Made by a program: the position numbers and the translations under genes. Below the pieces are notes generated by a model. That model was not told the DNA's origin, did no database searches, and worked only from the letters and a program-made list of their open reading frames with translations. From Endothia cerciana (Eukaryota; Ascomycota; Sordariomycetes; Diaporthales; Cryphonectriaceae), in contig JALRMH010000018.1 in assembly GCA_026119935.1 (NCBI GenBank), positions 648,596-712,595 on the forward strand: a stretch of DNA of 64,000 nt. The letters run 5' to 3'. Shown piece by piece: positions 23,301 to 34,500 of the stretch. Numbering within the stretch: the stretch's first letter is position 1; each line of letters starts with the position of its first letter.

Positions 23301-25669
23301 GATCAACAGTGCTATGGCGCTCTTCAGGATCGATCCGACGAAGCGAAGCGATCTGCGCCCTCGCGATGTTGTACCTGCTGTGCAGGCTCTCTTGGCGCGC
23401 ATGGTGGTTGTCCGAGGTGACGACCCGATTTCCAAGGAGGCTGACAAGAGTGCGACCATTCTTTTCAAGGCCCAGCTTCGATCCCGCCTGGCGTTCAAGC
23501 GCCTAGCGATGGAGCAGCGCATGACTCGTCTGGCCTTCGAGCATATTCTTGGCGAGCTGGAGAGCCGTTGGTCACGATCCATGGTCAGCCCTGGCGAAAT
23601 GGTCGGTGTGCTTGCAGCGCAGTCTATTGGCGAGCCTGCTACGCAGATGACGCTGAACACCTTCCACTTTACTGGTGTTGCCTCCAAGAACGTTACCCTT
23701 GGTGTGCCTCGTCTCAAGGAAATCCTGAACGTTGCGAGCGACATCAAGACGCCAAGCATGCAGGTATTCTTGGAACCCGGTGACTACGGCCAGGATGCGG
23801 CCAAGACGTTGCGAAGTCTGGTTGAGCACACGAATCTGCGTGCCGTCACTCTGATGACTGAGATCTTCTACGATCCTGAGGTCACGTCTACCCTGGTCGA
23901 GGACGACGTTGACATGATAGAGTCATACTACCTCATTCCAGAGGGCCAGCAAGACGTCGATCGACAGACCAAGTGGGTATTGCGTATCACCCTGGATCGA
24001 CAAAAGATGCTCGACAAGGAGCTCCAGGTCGAGGACGTTGCTCTGCGGCTCAAGGAAGAGTATGCTGAGGATCTGGCGGTTATCTACAGTGATAACAACG
24101 CCGAGGAGCAAGTTATTCGTATCCGTTCCATGAAGGACAAAGATGATGCCGACGACTATGATGAAGATATGGAGGAGGACGTCATGCTCAAGCGCCTCGA
24201 AACCCACCTACTGGACAAGCTCACCCTCCGCGGTGTTCCCGGCATCGAGCGTGCCTTTATTAACAAGAACGCACGTCTGATCGAAGCCGCTGATGGATCG
24301 CTCAAGGCCACGGCGGACGACCCAGAATGCGAGGAGCACTTCCTCGACACCTCAGGCACGTCTCTTCGCCAGGTCCTCGCGGTCCCAGGTGTTGATACCA
24401 GACGGACCACTACCAATCAGCTGCATCAGATCATTGAGGTGTTCGGTATTGAGGCGGCACGATCTGCTCTGCTCTCCGAGCTGACGGCTGTGTTGGCTTT
24501 CGATGGATCCTACGTGAACCACCGTCATCTTGCTCTGCTGGTGGACGTCATGACATACCGAGGCAGCATCGCTGCTGTCACTCGTCACGGAATCAACCGC
24601 GCCGACACAGGTGCCCTCATGCGCTGTTCCTTCGAGGAGACAGTCGAGATTCTTCTCGAGGCCGCTGCTACGGGCGAGCTTGATGACTGCCGTGGTATCT
24701 CGGAGAACGTCATGCTCGGTCAATTGGCCCCTATGGGTACTGGCCACTTTGAGGTACAGCTTGACCCGAAGATGCTCGAGACGGTCATTTCCGACAACTC
24801 GCGCATGGGCCTCATGCCAGGTATGACTATCAAGGATGGTCCCATGGACGGTGCAGCCACTCCCTACGACAGTGGATCTCCCATGGCAGAGTCGGGTGGC
24901 TTCCTCGGCCTCTCCTCTCCTGCACTTGGCAATTTCTCCCCCATCGTCGGCGCAGGCTCCGAGAGCCCTGCGAGCGGAGGCTTCAGCACGTATGGTGGCG
25001 GCTTCGGCGATTCGGGTTACAACCCTACGAGCCCGAGAGCGACATCTCCGTTCAGCCATGGCACTTCGCCCACTTCGCCGTTCGGTTACAGCGGAGGCTA
25101 CTCTCCCACATCTCCAATGGGTGCCTATTCTCCTACTTCGCCTATGATCGATGGTGGCGGTCGTTATGGGGTCAGCTCTCCCTCCTTCAGCCCAGCGTCA
25201 CCCACATTCTCCCCGACCTCACCCATGCTCCGAGGCCCTACTAGCCCCGCGAGTCCCAACTACAGCCCGACGTCACCAAGCTACTCTCCGACGTCGCCAT
25301 CGGCTGCTAAATACTCGCCAACCTCCCCGGCTGGTAACTTCGGCGCCTCACCCACGTCGCCTTCGTATTCACCTGCGAGTCCCAACTACAGCCCTACATC
25401 GCCCAACCTGCACGCGACATCACCGCAGTACTCCCCTGCGTCCCCGACCTGGTCACCCACATCGCCTGACGCGTACTCTCCCACGAGTCCGACCTACCAG
25501 CGCTCGCCTGGTCAGAATTTGTCTCCGACCAGCCCGAGCTATTCGCCGACGGTAAGTTGACAATTGTCGTACTGTCCCTGCATGCATTGTGAACGAAGCT
25601 GATGATATCCAGTCCCCCAATTATTCGCCTCGGACGCCTGGGCGCACTGCTGGTGGTCAGGACCAATAG
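20309..25669 (+). CDS. rpb1: RNA polymerase II largest subunit Rpb1
   Basis: Catalytic largest subunit of RNA polymerase II. Three exons, 20309-20665, 20728-25551 and 25613-25669, encode 1745 residues. Visible in order: N-terminal zinc-binding [17 protein letters not shown] and [28 protein letters not shown]; the metal-A site [14 protein letters not shown] (near residue 495); funnel and bridge-helix region with [20 protein letters not shown]; trigger loop [20 protein letters not shown]; and the C-terminal domain from about residue 1545, with roughly 25 heptads of YSPTSPS type, many degenerate and interspersed with Gly-rich text. The last intron (25552-25612) cuts just before the CTD tip, which reads [18 protein letters not shown]. 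Intron 1 offers two in-frame acceptors, at 20700 and 20727; the second fits the family (EDPDF) better. Total length is typical for ascomycetes. Confidence 0.98.
24985..25660 (+). repeat. RPB1 C-terminal domain heptad repeats
   Basis: Coding repeat with consensus YSPTSPS. Only some copies are exact; common variants replace the last Ser or the Tyr ([16 protein letters not shown]). Family knowledge: these serines are phosphorylated to coordinate capping, splicing and termination. Confidence 0.9.
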
Positions 25670-28600
25670 TGGGTTATCATCTCTATTCTCTTTCCGCTGA
25701 TGCACGACACTGACTTGGTCTGTCCAGCTCCCCTACCTCCCCCACAAATGATTGATTGAGCATTTGAAGCGGATTGAATATTGTACATTTTTTACGAAAG
25801 GCTCTGGAAGGGAGCCAGATCTATGGTCCTTTGCCTCCCAACGGTATGCGGACCAAAAGAAAGAAGGGAGAAAAAAGAGAGGAGGCAGAGAAAAATCCGT
25901 CGAAACGGGCCCAACAGGCCTCGGACTGCGCGTGAATAGACACGCCGCATGTGGTGGTCCTTTTTTCTAGACGAGGTATACATTGAAAGGGCACCAGATT
26001 GTCCCAAGGGCCAGAACCAGAAAGATGAAGATTTGACGAGCAAGGTCAACCTGCAGAAGAACGAACCCCCCAAAAAATTAACAAACAAATCAATGGTCGT
26101 TCCAAACACACGTTGGAGGACCTTGCATGCTGGCTGCTTGGTGTTTCTTTCGGTTTTGACGTTATAGCTGACTCACACTTCGTGCCTTGAATTCAGGGAG
26201 GGCTAAACAGGCAGACAGGCACGGCGGCACAGATTGAAATACAGATTGACACTGAGAAGTGGTGGTTGGTCGGTAACGGGCCAAGCAGGCCGCGGGGCAA
26301 GGCTGGACGTGCGTGCAGAGGTTGAGGCAACGCGGGACAGGGCATAGGCTACCTACCTATTGGCACAGCCTCAATCTGACTCGTGATGCGCAACTCGCGT
26401 GTGCCGCATGTTTGGACGTGATGTAACATTGCCGTAATGCGCTACATACGTACTGGAAGTTCCCTAGTGAATGCGGCTGAGTATATATATATATATGTAT
26501 GTATGTATGTATACCCGGCCACTGGGCAGACGTTACTTCACAAGCCCGACGCCGGGGGGGGGGGGGTTCATCACGTCTTTGGTGGTGCCCGTGTCGTAGC
26601 TCACTCTAGAGGGTTTCGTGGAGCTACGGGGCTGACGGGCAGTACGGGAGAGCACTGGACTGGCGCCCTCGACGACTGAAATATCACTCCTCTACGTGAA
26701 GTGTCTGGGGATATGAGGCTGGGCGAACATGAAACGACCCCGACTCGAGAGCGAGTGTGCTGTGAGCTCTGAGGGATTGCCTCTTAAGTCGAGGGGGACC
26801 ACTATTGACGTACACACAGTGAGTTGGCAGACACGAACCAGGCTGTCTTTTTTTCTTCTTCTTCTTGCCTGAGGGGTGATATCAGGGGATCTGATTGCCC
26901 CCGCCACGGGGGGGGGGGGCGGGCAATGTCTTGGTCTTGAGGGAAGTCTCATACAGAACGAATCCGAAGTCTCGAGGCGCTGTTCGCCGGCGGTTATAGC
27001 ATGTACGAGGTATTGTCTTAGTGGCACAAGGGACACGAGGGACCGCCAAGCCAGCGAGCGTCGGCAGTATATGTACTTCTTTGGTTACCCACCATCCGGC
27101 TGCTCCCTGCCAAGAGGCCACAAGACGCCGAGGGAGGGCTAATGTGCCTAGATCGCCGGCGCCGCGGGGCGGTCCGAGACACAGCAGCCGGATCATCGAA
27201 AAAGCCTCCCCCCCCCCCCCTTTTTTTTTGTATTACTTTTTTTTTTAAGGAACAGCGCCTTGGCAAATGGTGACACCTAGGGGAATCTCACCCCTGGACC
27301 GACTCGCAGGAGGACGGAACGCCAGGAGGGCCGGACGAGAGCTCGCGCTGCACGCACCGAGACGCAGGCGCAGCGGATTGCCCCCGCGTCGCTGGCCGCC
27401 TCGGCGCCCACTGCTGAAGCAGCGAGGATGGAGACGCCGTTTGTGTCTTATTAGCTTCTCCTGGCCGCGAGGTGGTGTGCTTCTGCTTGCGACGAGCCCC
27501 GGCTTGGGGGGGGGCCCCGGGGGGTGGGGGTGGTTAATTCGCAGCTTGAGGAAACGAGGGGGGGAGGGGGTAAACCTCAGGGAGCGGGCGGAGGGTGTCA
27601 AGCGGCGGCCTATCGAGAACAGAAGGCGGCATAAGTGGTCCTCGGCGCCGGCCGGTCTTCTCGTAGCTCCGCCCGCCGGGGCATCCAGACATCGACGGTA
27701 AGCAGCCACTTTGAGACCTGCACAAGACACACCATGTCCGACAGGAAAGACCAGCACCCCGACCGCATCAACGGCACACGAGTTGATCCATGTCCCCTCC
27801 GCCTCATGTAACTTGCCCCCACGAGCCCAGCAGCGGGTGAGCTGACTGAACGAGGCAGGGGGCGATGGTCCTCACATACAGTACTCGCACGGCATCCTAC
27901 TTTTTGGTAGGAAGGGGGCCGGTAGCACCACGTCCGCCGCCACCCTTCCCGTGTGACGACCTGGTGACTTTTGGCACCTCGTATGACGGGGTTTGGGGCG
28001 AATGGCAGCCGAGCGAGCTAAGGAGTCTTGGCCCCCCCCCCCCCCCCTTCGTCCGTCATGAGATGATGATGATGATGAGCGGGCTTGGTCACAAATGGCG
28101 AGACCTTGGCAAGGAGGCGTGCTATCAGGCGAGACTACTGCCGCGTGAGATTTTCGGGGGTGGGGAGGGGGGAAGCTAGGGGATCTCGGCTGGATGGGAT
28201 ATGCGTCTCCCTCATCTATATGCGCTTTGATATCGCGCTCGAGCGGTGAGTGTCAGGAGGCAGGCCATGGAGTAGAGTAGTGTTGTTCATGGAATGCATA
28301 GATAGTACCTCAAATTTCATTTTTTTCTGGTGCTTGTGGTATCCCTTCGACTGAAGCTCGCTAGCGATGATGTGATACTCTCACGCTTGACCAAAAAAGC
28401 TTGTGATGTGGTCAACATCCCGTCCCGTCTCGGGGGGCAACGCATGCGTGTCTCGAGCGTTCAGAAAGTGGACGGCCCATGTTCATTTTCCTGACTTGTG
28501 AACTGTGACAAGATAGATGTCAAAGGATTGCCCACAGTCATGACAGAAGACAGATCCCGCCGAGACCCAGACCCGGTAAATTGTTTTTTTTCTCTTTGCG

Positions 28601-28837
28601 GAGGTTTTGTGTACCTGACAAATGGAATCGTGATAACCATGGACCACCGACACCCGAGATACAACCCCGTCCAAGGAAACCTCGTCAGAAAGGACAGCCG
28701 TGGGTGCTGGGTCGGACCTCTCCTCTTCCTGAGGTCTGGTCGAGGTCGGCCGTGCGCCGTGTGGCCGACCGGCCGACCGGCCGACTGATCTGCACCGCAC
28801 TCATCGGTAAGTGAGGTGTAGGCATCGGTGTTTTTCT
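25670..28837. other. Intergenic region with homopolymer tracts
   Basis: RPB1 3' region followed by about 3 kb without a recognisable gene. It contains a TA/TATG microsatellite (26481-26513), G tracts (26554-26566, 26908-26919), a C tract running into T tracts (27204-27245), another C tract (about 28031-28046) and a short ATG triplet run near 28064. Frames up to 170 residues occur on both strands but are Arg/Pro/Gly-rich by composition only. Confidence 0.5.
26481..26513. repeat. (TA)n(TATG)n microsatellite
   Basis: Seven to eight TA dinucleotides followed by about four GTAT tetranucleotides. Confidence 0.9.
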
Positions 28838-29089
28838 TCACTCAACGGCGACCTCAACCTCGTGCCAGTCGTCCTTGTGCTCGCCGGGGTGCTCGCCAAA
28901 GTGGACGGGGGCCACCTTGAGGACGCGGTAGCCGGAGGACTTGCCGTCGCTGCTGAGCGAGGAGCTGCGCCTCTTGTGCTCGGCGGCGGGCACGGTGGCG
29001 GGCTGGGCCTGCTGGGCCTTGGGGAAGGAGGCGGAGGTGACGGGGCCCAGGGGGAGGAAGTTGAGGAGGGGGGTCCTGTTGGCAGACAT
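28838..29089 (-). CDS. Small conserved fungal protein of unknown function
   Basis: An 83-residue single-exon frame starting with MSANRTPLLNFLPLGP. It has an Ala/Gln-rich middle, a basic Ser-rich stretch KRRSSSLSSDGKSSGYRVLK and an acidic, His-rich end with VHFGEHPGEHKDDWHEVEV. I recall short hypothetical proteins of this layout in filamentous ascomycetes, but no function. KRRSSS is a plausible basophilic-kinase (PKA-like) site; that is inference. There is no signal peptide or membrane segment. Two CRE-like TGACGTC words lie 132-152 bp upstream on its promoter side, and the leader is A/C-rich as in expressed fungal genes. Confidence 0.7.
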   Translation of the reverse strand: MSANRTPLLNFLPLGPVTSASFPKAQQAQPATVPAAEHKRRSSSLSSDGKSSGYRVLKVAPVHFGEHPGEHKDDWHEVEVAVE

Positions 29090-29220
29090 CTCTGTGGCGT
29101 GTAGAATAACAAGACTCTTTTTGGAGTGTGCGGGCTCTGTGGTGAATATATCTCGTTTGCCCTGTGTGGGTGGGAGCGAGCTGGCGGGAATTGCTTTGTG
29201 GGCCGGACGGAAGAACTGGC

Positions 29221-29240
29221 TGACGTCTTGCGGTGACGTC
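29221..29240. promoter_or_regulatory. Pair of CRE-like TGACGTC motifs
   Basis: TGACGTC occurs at 29221-29227 and again at 29234-29240, 13 bp apart, upstream of the minus-strand small gene starting at 29089. This heptamer is the core of the ATF/CREB bZIP site (Atf1/AtfA in fungi). Binding is inferred from sequence only. Confidence 0.5.
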
Positions 29241-29485
29241 TCTTGCTGGACGCGGGGGGGGGGGGGGCAGGCGGATGGATGGATAGATGGGAGCTTGGAT
29301 TTTTCTTAAAAAGAGAACAAAGAGGGAACAACAGCTCACAATCTCAAGACGGCCGGAGGGGACCAACCTTATATGGGCGAGAGGCAGACGGGTCTAGGTG
29401 CCCAAAGCGTCCACGCCAGTGAACCCTCGCCGGGCGATCCGGAGTCTTGTCCACCCAGCCAGTTCTTTACCATGTGATACCAACA

Positions 29486-29510
29486 AGCAGCAGCAGCAGC
29501 AGCAGCAGCA
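29486..29510. repeat. (CAG)8 trinucleotide run
   Basis: About eight CAG triplets, not in a supported gene. Confidence 0.9.
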
Positions 29511-31540
29511 AACCAAAAATGAATGGGTCGGGCGCCAGGCGCGGTGCGGGATGCACATGTGCAGGGCCAGCGGAGGACTTCCGACCGGGGGGCCTGAGCA
29601 GTGGCTTGCATATCTGTCTGATCCTCCAACCCATTCTTTCTTTTTCTTCGTCCTTCTTTCTCACATCCCGCCGAGACCACACCAGACCATGTCTTGTCTG
29701 TAAGTCTATCTGGCAGAGGCCCGCGTGCTCTGCACATGGACGGGCAATGCGGACAGACAGGTCCTGGCCTGCTCCCCCCCCCCTCCCCCTTCCTGGGAGC
29801 CAATACCTCCGTGATGAACCTGCCCAGCCTGCCCAGGCCTGGCGCCTGTTTCAGTAGACGTCTTGCGTATGCTGGCGGGGGGTTGCCAGGATGCCGTCAT
29901 CGTAGCCGTGGGGACCCCTGGCGGGCGACGCACGCTGGGGAGCTCTTCCTTGGCCTGGCTTATCTGTGTCCTGCCACGTCCTTTGTGTTGTCATGGACGG
30001 GGGGCTCTCACCCTCTCCCCAGCCCGTGTCAGAGATAGGGTCTTGGCCAATCTGACCTACGCCGGGTCCCTGCATTCCACAGTTGCGAGAGAAACGTGGG
30101 CACGTCATTGGCCATGGGCGAAGGGAAGCAGAGGGAGATGGGCCTCTGTTATCCGAGGTAGAAAAGCGGGGTATAATACGGAGTCCTTTTTTCTGAGAGG
30201 CCGGGGGGGGGGGGCCTGTGTGTCTGCGCCAGAGTCGACAGCTCAAGGAGATGTCGCGACTGTTTGCGGCGCGCCCAGTTCCAACAACCACGATGCGGTT
30301 ATGAGCTGATATCAAGGAGAGGCATGCCAGGGGTGGAGAAACGCTTGCGGCTCCGCGAGGAGTCGGCAACGAGACCGTTCGGAATAGGGAATCCGGGGTA
30401 GGTCTGGGGTTAGAGGTAAGTCTTCGGAAACAGCGCGGGCTGTGATTGGTCGGCCTGCACACGTCAAGAGGATTTCCCGGGACGTCCTGATGCGACCTCA
30501 GGTGTGAAGCCCTCCTGTTCCCAGTGGGAATAGGGCGCAGGGATCCCGGCCGGGGGGAAACACTGGCCTGCACGGTCCTCAACATGACCACGTCCGCTGT
30601 GCTCCGTAGCCGAGGCTGCTCCTGTGCAGGACGGGAGGAAGATCTGGCAACTCTTTCCAGGGGGGGGGGGGCGGGGGCAGCTCACCGTCACGGCCGACCT
30701 CCGTGACCCATTGTGGCTTGAGACATCTGGGTCCGCTTCGCCGCATGCCTCCGTGGCTTGACGGTACGCCCCCCCCCCCAACGCCCAGCCGCAGCAGCAT
30801 CCTGCCCTGTCCGCCTGCGTCGTTGGCGAATGTGGCACCGGAACCAGCCGACTGGGCAGGACGGCGGGAGGAAGCCGACCCGCTGTCCGCCCGGCGTGAC
30901 AAGGTCATCAGTAGACGGCCCCTTAACCAAGTCCCGGTGAGACTGAGTCAAAGACAGTCAGTTGGAGGTGCGCCTGCGCAGCTCGGTGTGCCCGGCCAGC
31001 AGCTGTTGGGTGTCCGGTCGAAGACGTCAGGTTCCAGCCCAACAAGACGTGGGGACTGCGAGGGTGCGCAGCCCTCTGAGGAGACGCCGATCGGGGACTT
31101 GCTCATGGAAATGACGATGGCTACGCAACGACCGAGGGGGCCGAGACGAGATACTGCGTCCGCAAGTGCGCCTCGGCGTGGGCGGCCACACCGGTTCACC
31201 AGAGAACCGTGTGTCTCGCGCTATACCGAGACGTCAAGTGCCTCGACGTACTCTGGAGTCCCTCGGTGGGTAACCCGTCTGTCTCCACGCCGGCCACGGC
31301 GGGGTGTCGATGTCGAGGCGTGGTTGCGGCATGGGGTCGGGTATGAGGGTTGCTTACGTCCTCGGACGCTCTTGGAAGGTGAGCCCTCCGCCTCTGCAAG
31401 AGAGGCCCTGGTGACGGTGGGACGTCATGTGCAGTCGATCCGGTTGGGTGTCGATGGTCCCTGGCCGAGCCTGGAGACCATTGGGTATCCTGGCGGTGCG
31501 GGAGTGCCGGGCGGGCGTGGCATGGACCCACGTATGAAGG

Positions 31541-31598
31541 GGGGAGGAGGAGGAGGAGGAGGAGGAGGAGGAGGAGGAGGAGGAGGAGGAGGAGGAGG
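31541..31598. repeat. (GGA)n trinucleotide run
   Basis: About 18 GGA triplets. It gives poly-Gly or poly-Leu in overlapping open frames, which is why those frames look long. Confidence 0.9.
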
Positions 31599-34500
31599 CG
31601 CACGATGGTTGACGATGGGCATGGCGCTGTTAGAGGGCCCCAACAGCACGGCGATATTGAGGCAATATCCCCTTCCAGCAAGGTGCGAAGCGTCGGCGTG
31701 CTCTTCAAACCTTGTTCCCACCTTACATCCGCGCGGCTGTCCTGGTCTGGCCTTGTCCGAGGTGCGAACAGCTCGTGGGCAGCTCCTGGCCCCTGGACCT
31801 TGACTGGTGCCTGGCAAGGCCACCTGCGGTCGAGCGTGCGCAGGAAGCCTGATCACGGGCATGGTGCGGAGGTTGTAGAGGGAGGTGGGATGCTACGCTG
31901 ACGACGGTGGGCCGCCCCCAAGGGCGCGGAGACGCGGAGGCGATGTGCCCATCAGGGCGCTTCGCGGAACCCACAATGGTGCACAAGACTCATCATCTGC
32001 ACGGCAGCAACGACTTCACACCGGCACGCCTGGAGACCACACCGAGGTCAGGAGCGGGGCTGTCGGCAGGGTGGTCTTGCACGGGGGGGGCCCCGCGTGG
32101 CTCTTGCGCGACGACGTAGAGAGGATAGGAAAGATTCAGCACCCTACTCGTATCCACGGAGGGCGTCTTCGGACAGAACATGGACCGACACCGTCCCTCT
32201 TGGGCAGGTTTGAAAGGGGGCCGGATGAGCGTCGGCACCTTGACCTGGTCCAACGCCCCCTCGTGGAGTGTAGCCCGCCCTGGAGGAAGGATCCGGGCTG
32301 GGAGATAGACGGCGTGATGTTAGATGCTTGTAGACGAAGCGACCAGTATCCACAGTGTGACTGACATTGCTCCACCGAAGAGGTGGTTATACGGCTGCAC
32401 GAGATTGGGGGGGGGGGGGGAGGTGTCCGGAGCCCAGGCTCTATGGAGGGCTTTGAGAAGGAGGCTGGTGGCTTCTCGCACTCGCGCTATCGCTGCCCGA
32501 CCCTCTCCCACATGCTGAGCTACCTTGATAATCCCAATAGCCTGCGAACCGCGAACGTCGTCCGGTATGCGGCTGACGGCGTGAATGACGATAGGGTCGA
32601 CGCGAGGCGGCTCCGACAGCCTGGGGCCGCGGCTATCTTCCGCGCGTGAAGGTAGATAGACGCTGAGGCCGTCCCAACGCCCAATGAGACTTCATTGGGC
32701 ACACCACACACACACACATGAGAACCTGTACCTACTTCGATACAACATCCCCTTCCCCAAAACGGCCCATCAGATGCTGCTCGAGCGCTTCTGTTGGTGC
32801 GTATGGGCAAGGGTCGTCGTCCAGCTCGCCTAGCTCGTAGAGGCGCGAGATACTTACTTGATCCTCACGGATGATACACTACCACCGCAATAGGGGAGAC
32901 CAACATCGTTGCGCCATCACGACGAGGCCATCAGCTTGATAGGGGTTCTGATGAGTATATACAAGCCTGTGTCTCCTTAAAAACCCTCCCATGTTCCAGA
33001 TCCTCTAGCCCTGACACGGCTGCACCTAGTCCACCAGGCCGCACCTCGACATCGGGGTGTCTTGAGCTCGCCCTCGTTGATCAGGCGATCTGTCAAGGAC
33101 CAAAACATCTTGCCCATGCGTAGTCTGCTGGCTCTCCTTGTACGATTTTGCCAGACTTGATGGACGTTTCCCCGATGACACTGTAGCCGGAGGTGAGATG
33201 GCGGAGGTGAGATGGATGTTAACATTGTTCGTGCCAAAATCTTCAGCGCTTCAGGCGTTGAGGTAGACCTGGATATCATCGTTCCTTGGGAAGACCTTGC
33301 CAGGGGGAAGCAAAGTGGCCCGGGGCCTGACACCGTCCACGCTCTCACTAGCAAGCGCGTCGGCGCAGAGCTTCATACTGCCCTCGTTGGTAGTACCCAG
33401 AAGCATACATCAGCCTATCCCCGGTATCTCGGCGGACCTGCCGGCCGACATCCTCAGAAGGGTAGTCGTAGCAGACGCCTGCGCTGAGCTTTCTCAGCTG
33501 GCTTAACTGGGGAGGCGACGCTAGGCTGGTGGTCTTCACGGATGTATCGCGCGCTGGCGGGAAATCTCTACGTCGGTGACTGCTGCGCTGCTAGAGCTGT
33601 TCGTAATGGGTGCCTCCGTCATCGTCGTCATGACGGGCAGGGGGAAAAGACGAGAGGAGGCTTGAGGCGGATTTTTATCGTATTCATGCCGGCTACTACA
33701 AGTCAAAGTAATGTATGACCCGTATCTCTGCTTTGGATTGAGGAGAGACGGGCATGGAATGGAAGCTGTCATGACCTCTTGTCTTACACTGGTTCAGAAC
33801 GTGAAGTCTGTAAGGATAATCAGGCGTAGGCGCGCAGCCTGCGGACTATCCATCTCGAAACGCATCCCTCAACTTTCGGCCTCCTCGACCTCGGACCGAA
33901 AGGTATGGCTCAGAGAGTATTGGCAATGTTGTTCATGCGCGGCTCTCGGTAATGGGAACCAGGGCCGAGCCAAACTGCCTGGACGGGACCAGCTGGCCCG
34001 TCCGGAGCCCCGTCTCGGCCAAGGGTCAGCGCTGGCTGGTCTCAGACTCGGCCCGTCACGGGGAATCCGACCACCTCTCCGCGAGGTGACAATGACGGAC
34101 GGACCGTTGTAGTGATGGGCAGCGGGAGGCGCCTCGGGCTCGACCCTGATTGGTCCTGGAGCCCCTCACAAGAACGGCCCAGGGGCGAGGCTCTTACCGC
34201 CAACAAGCGCCGAAGCGAGGGGGTGACAGTGATGTAATGCAACGCCCACATTGTGCGTACAGTATGCCACGCCCTTGCATCACATGAGGTGGGATACAGT
34301 TGGTCGGACGAAATGTGGCTTGAAGGCCGCCGCGGCGGCCATGGGAGGATATTAGACGGGGTAAACCTCTGAGGGCGCTGGTGAGCGTGAGACGATCTGG
34401 CTGCGCTCACGAGAACGCCCGGCACGACAGCTGCAAATTTAATTTTCAAGGAGTGACCCATCTCGGCCGGCGGATGCCTACTAGCTGATCAATTTGCATC

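Noticed and set aside
30703..31803. 366-codon open frame (+)
   Set aside because: Composition-driven GC-rich frame with a poly-Gly run from the GGA repeat; equal frames on the opposite strand; no motif.
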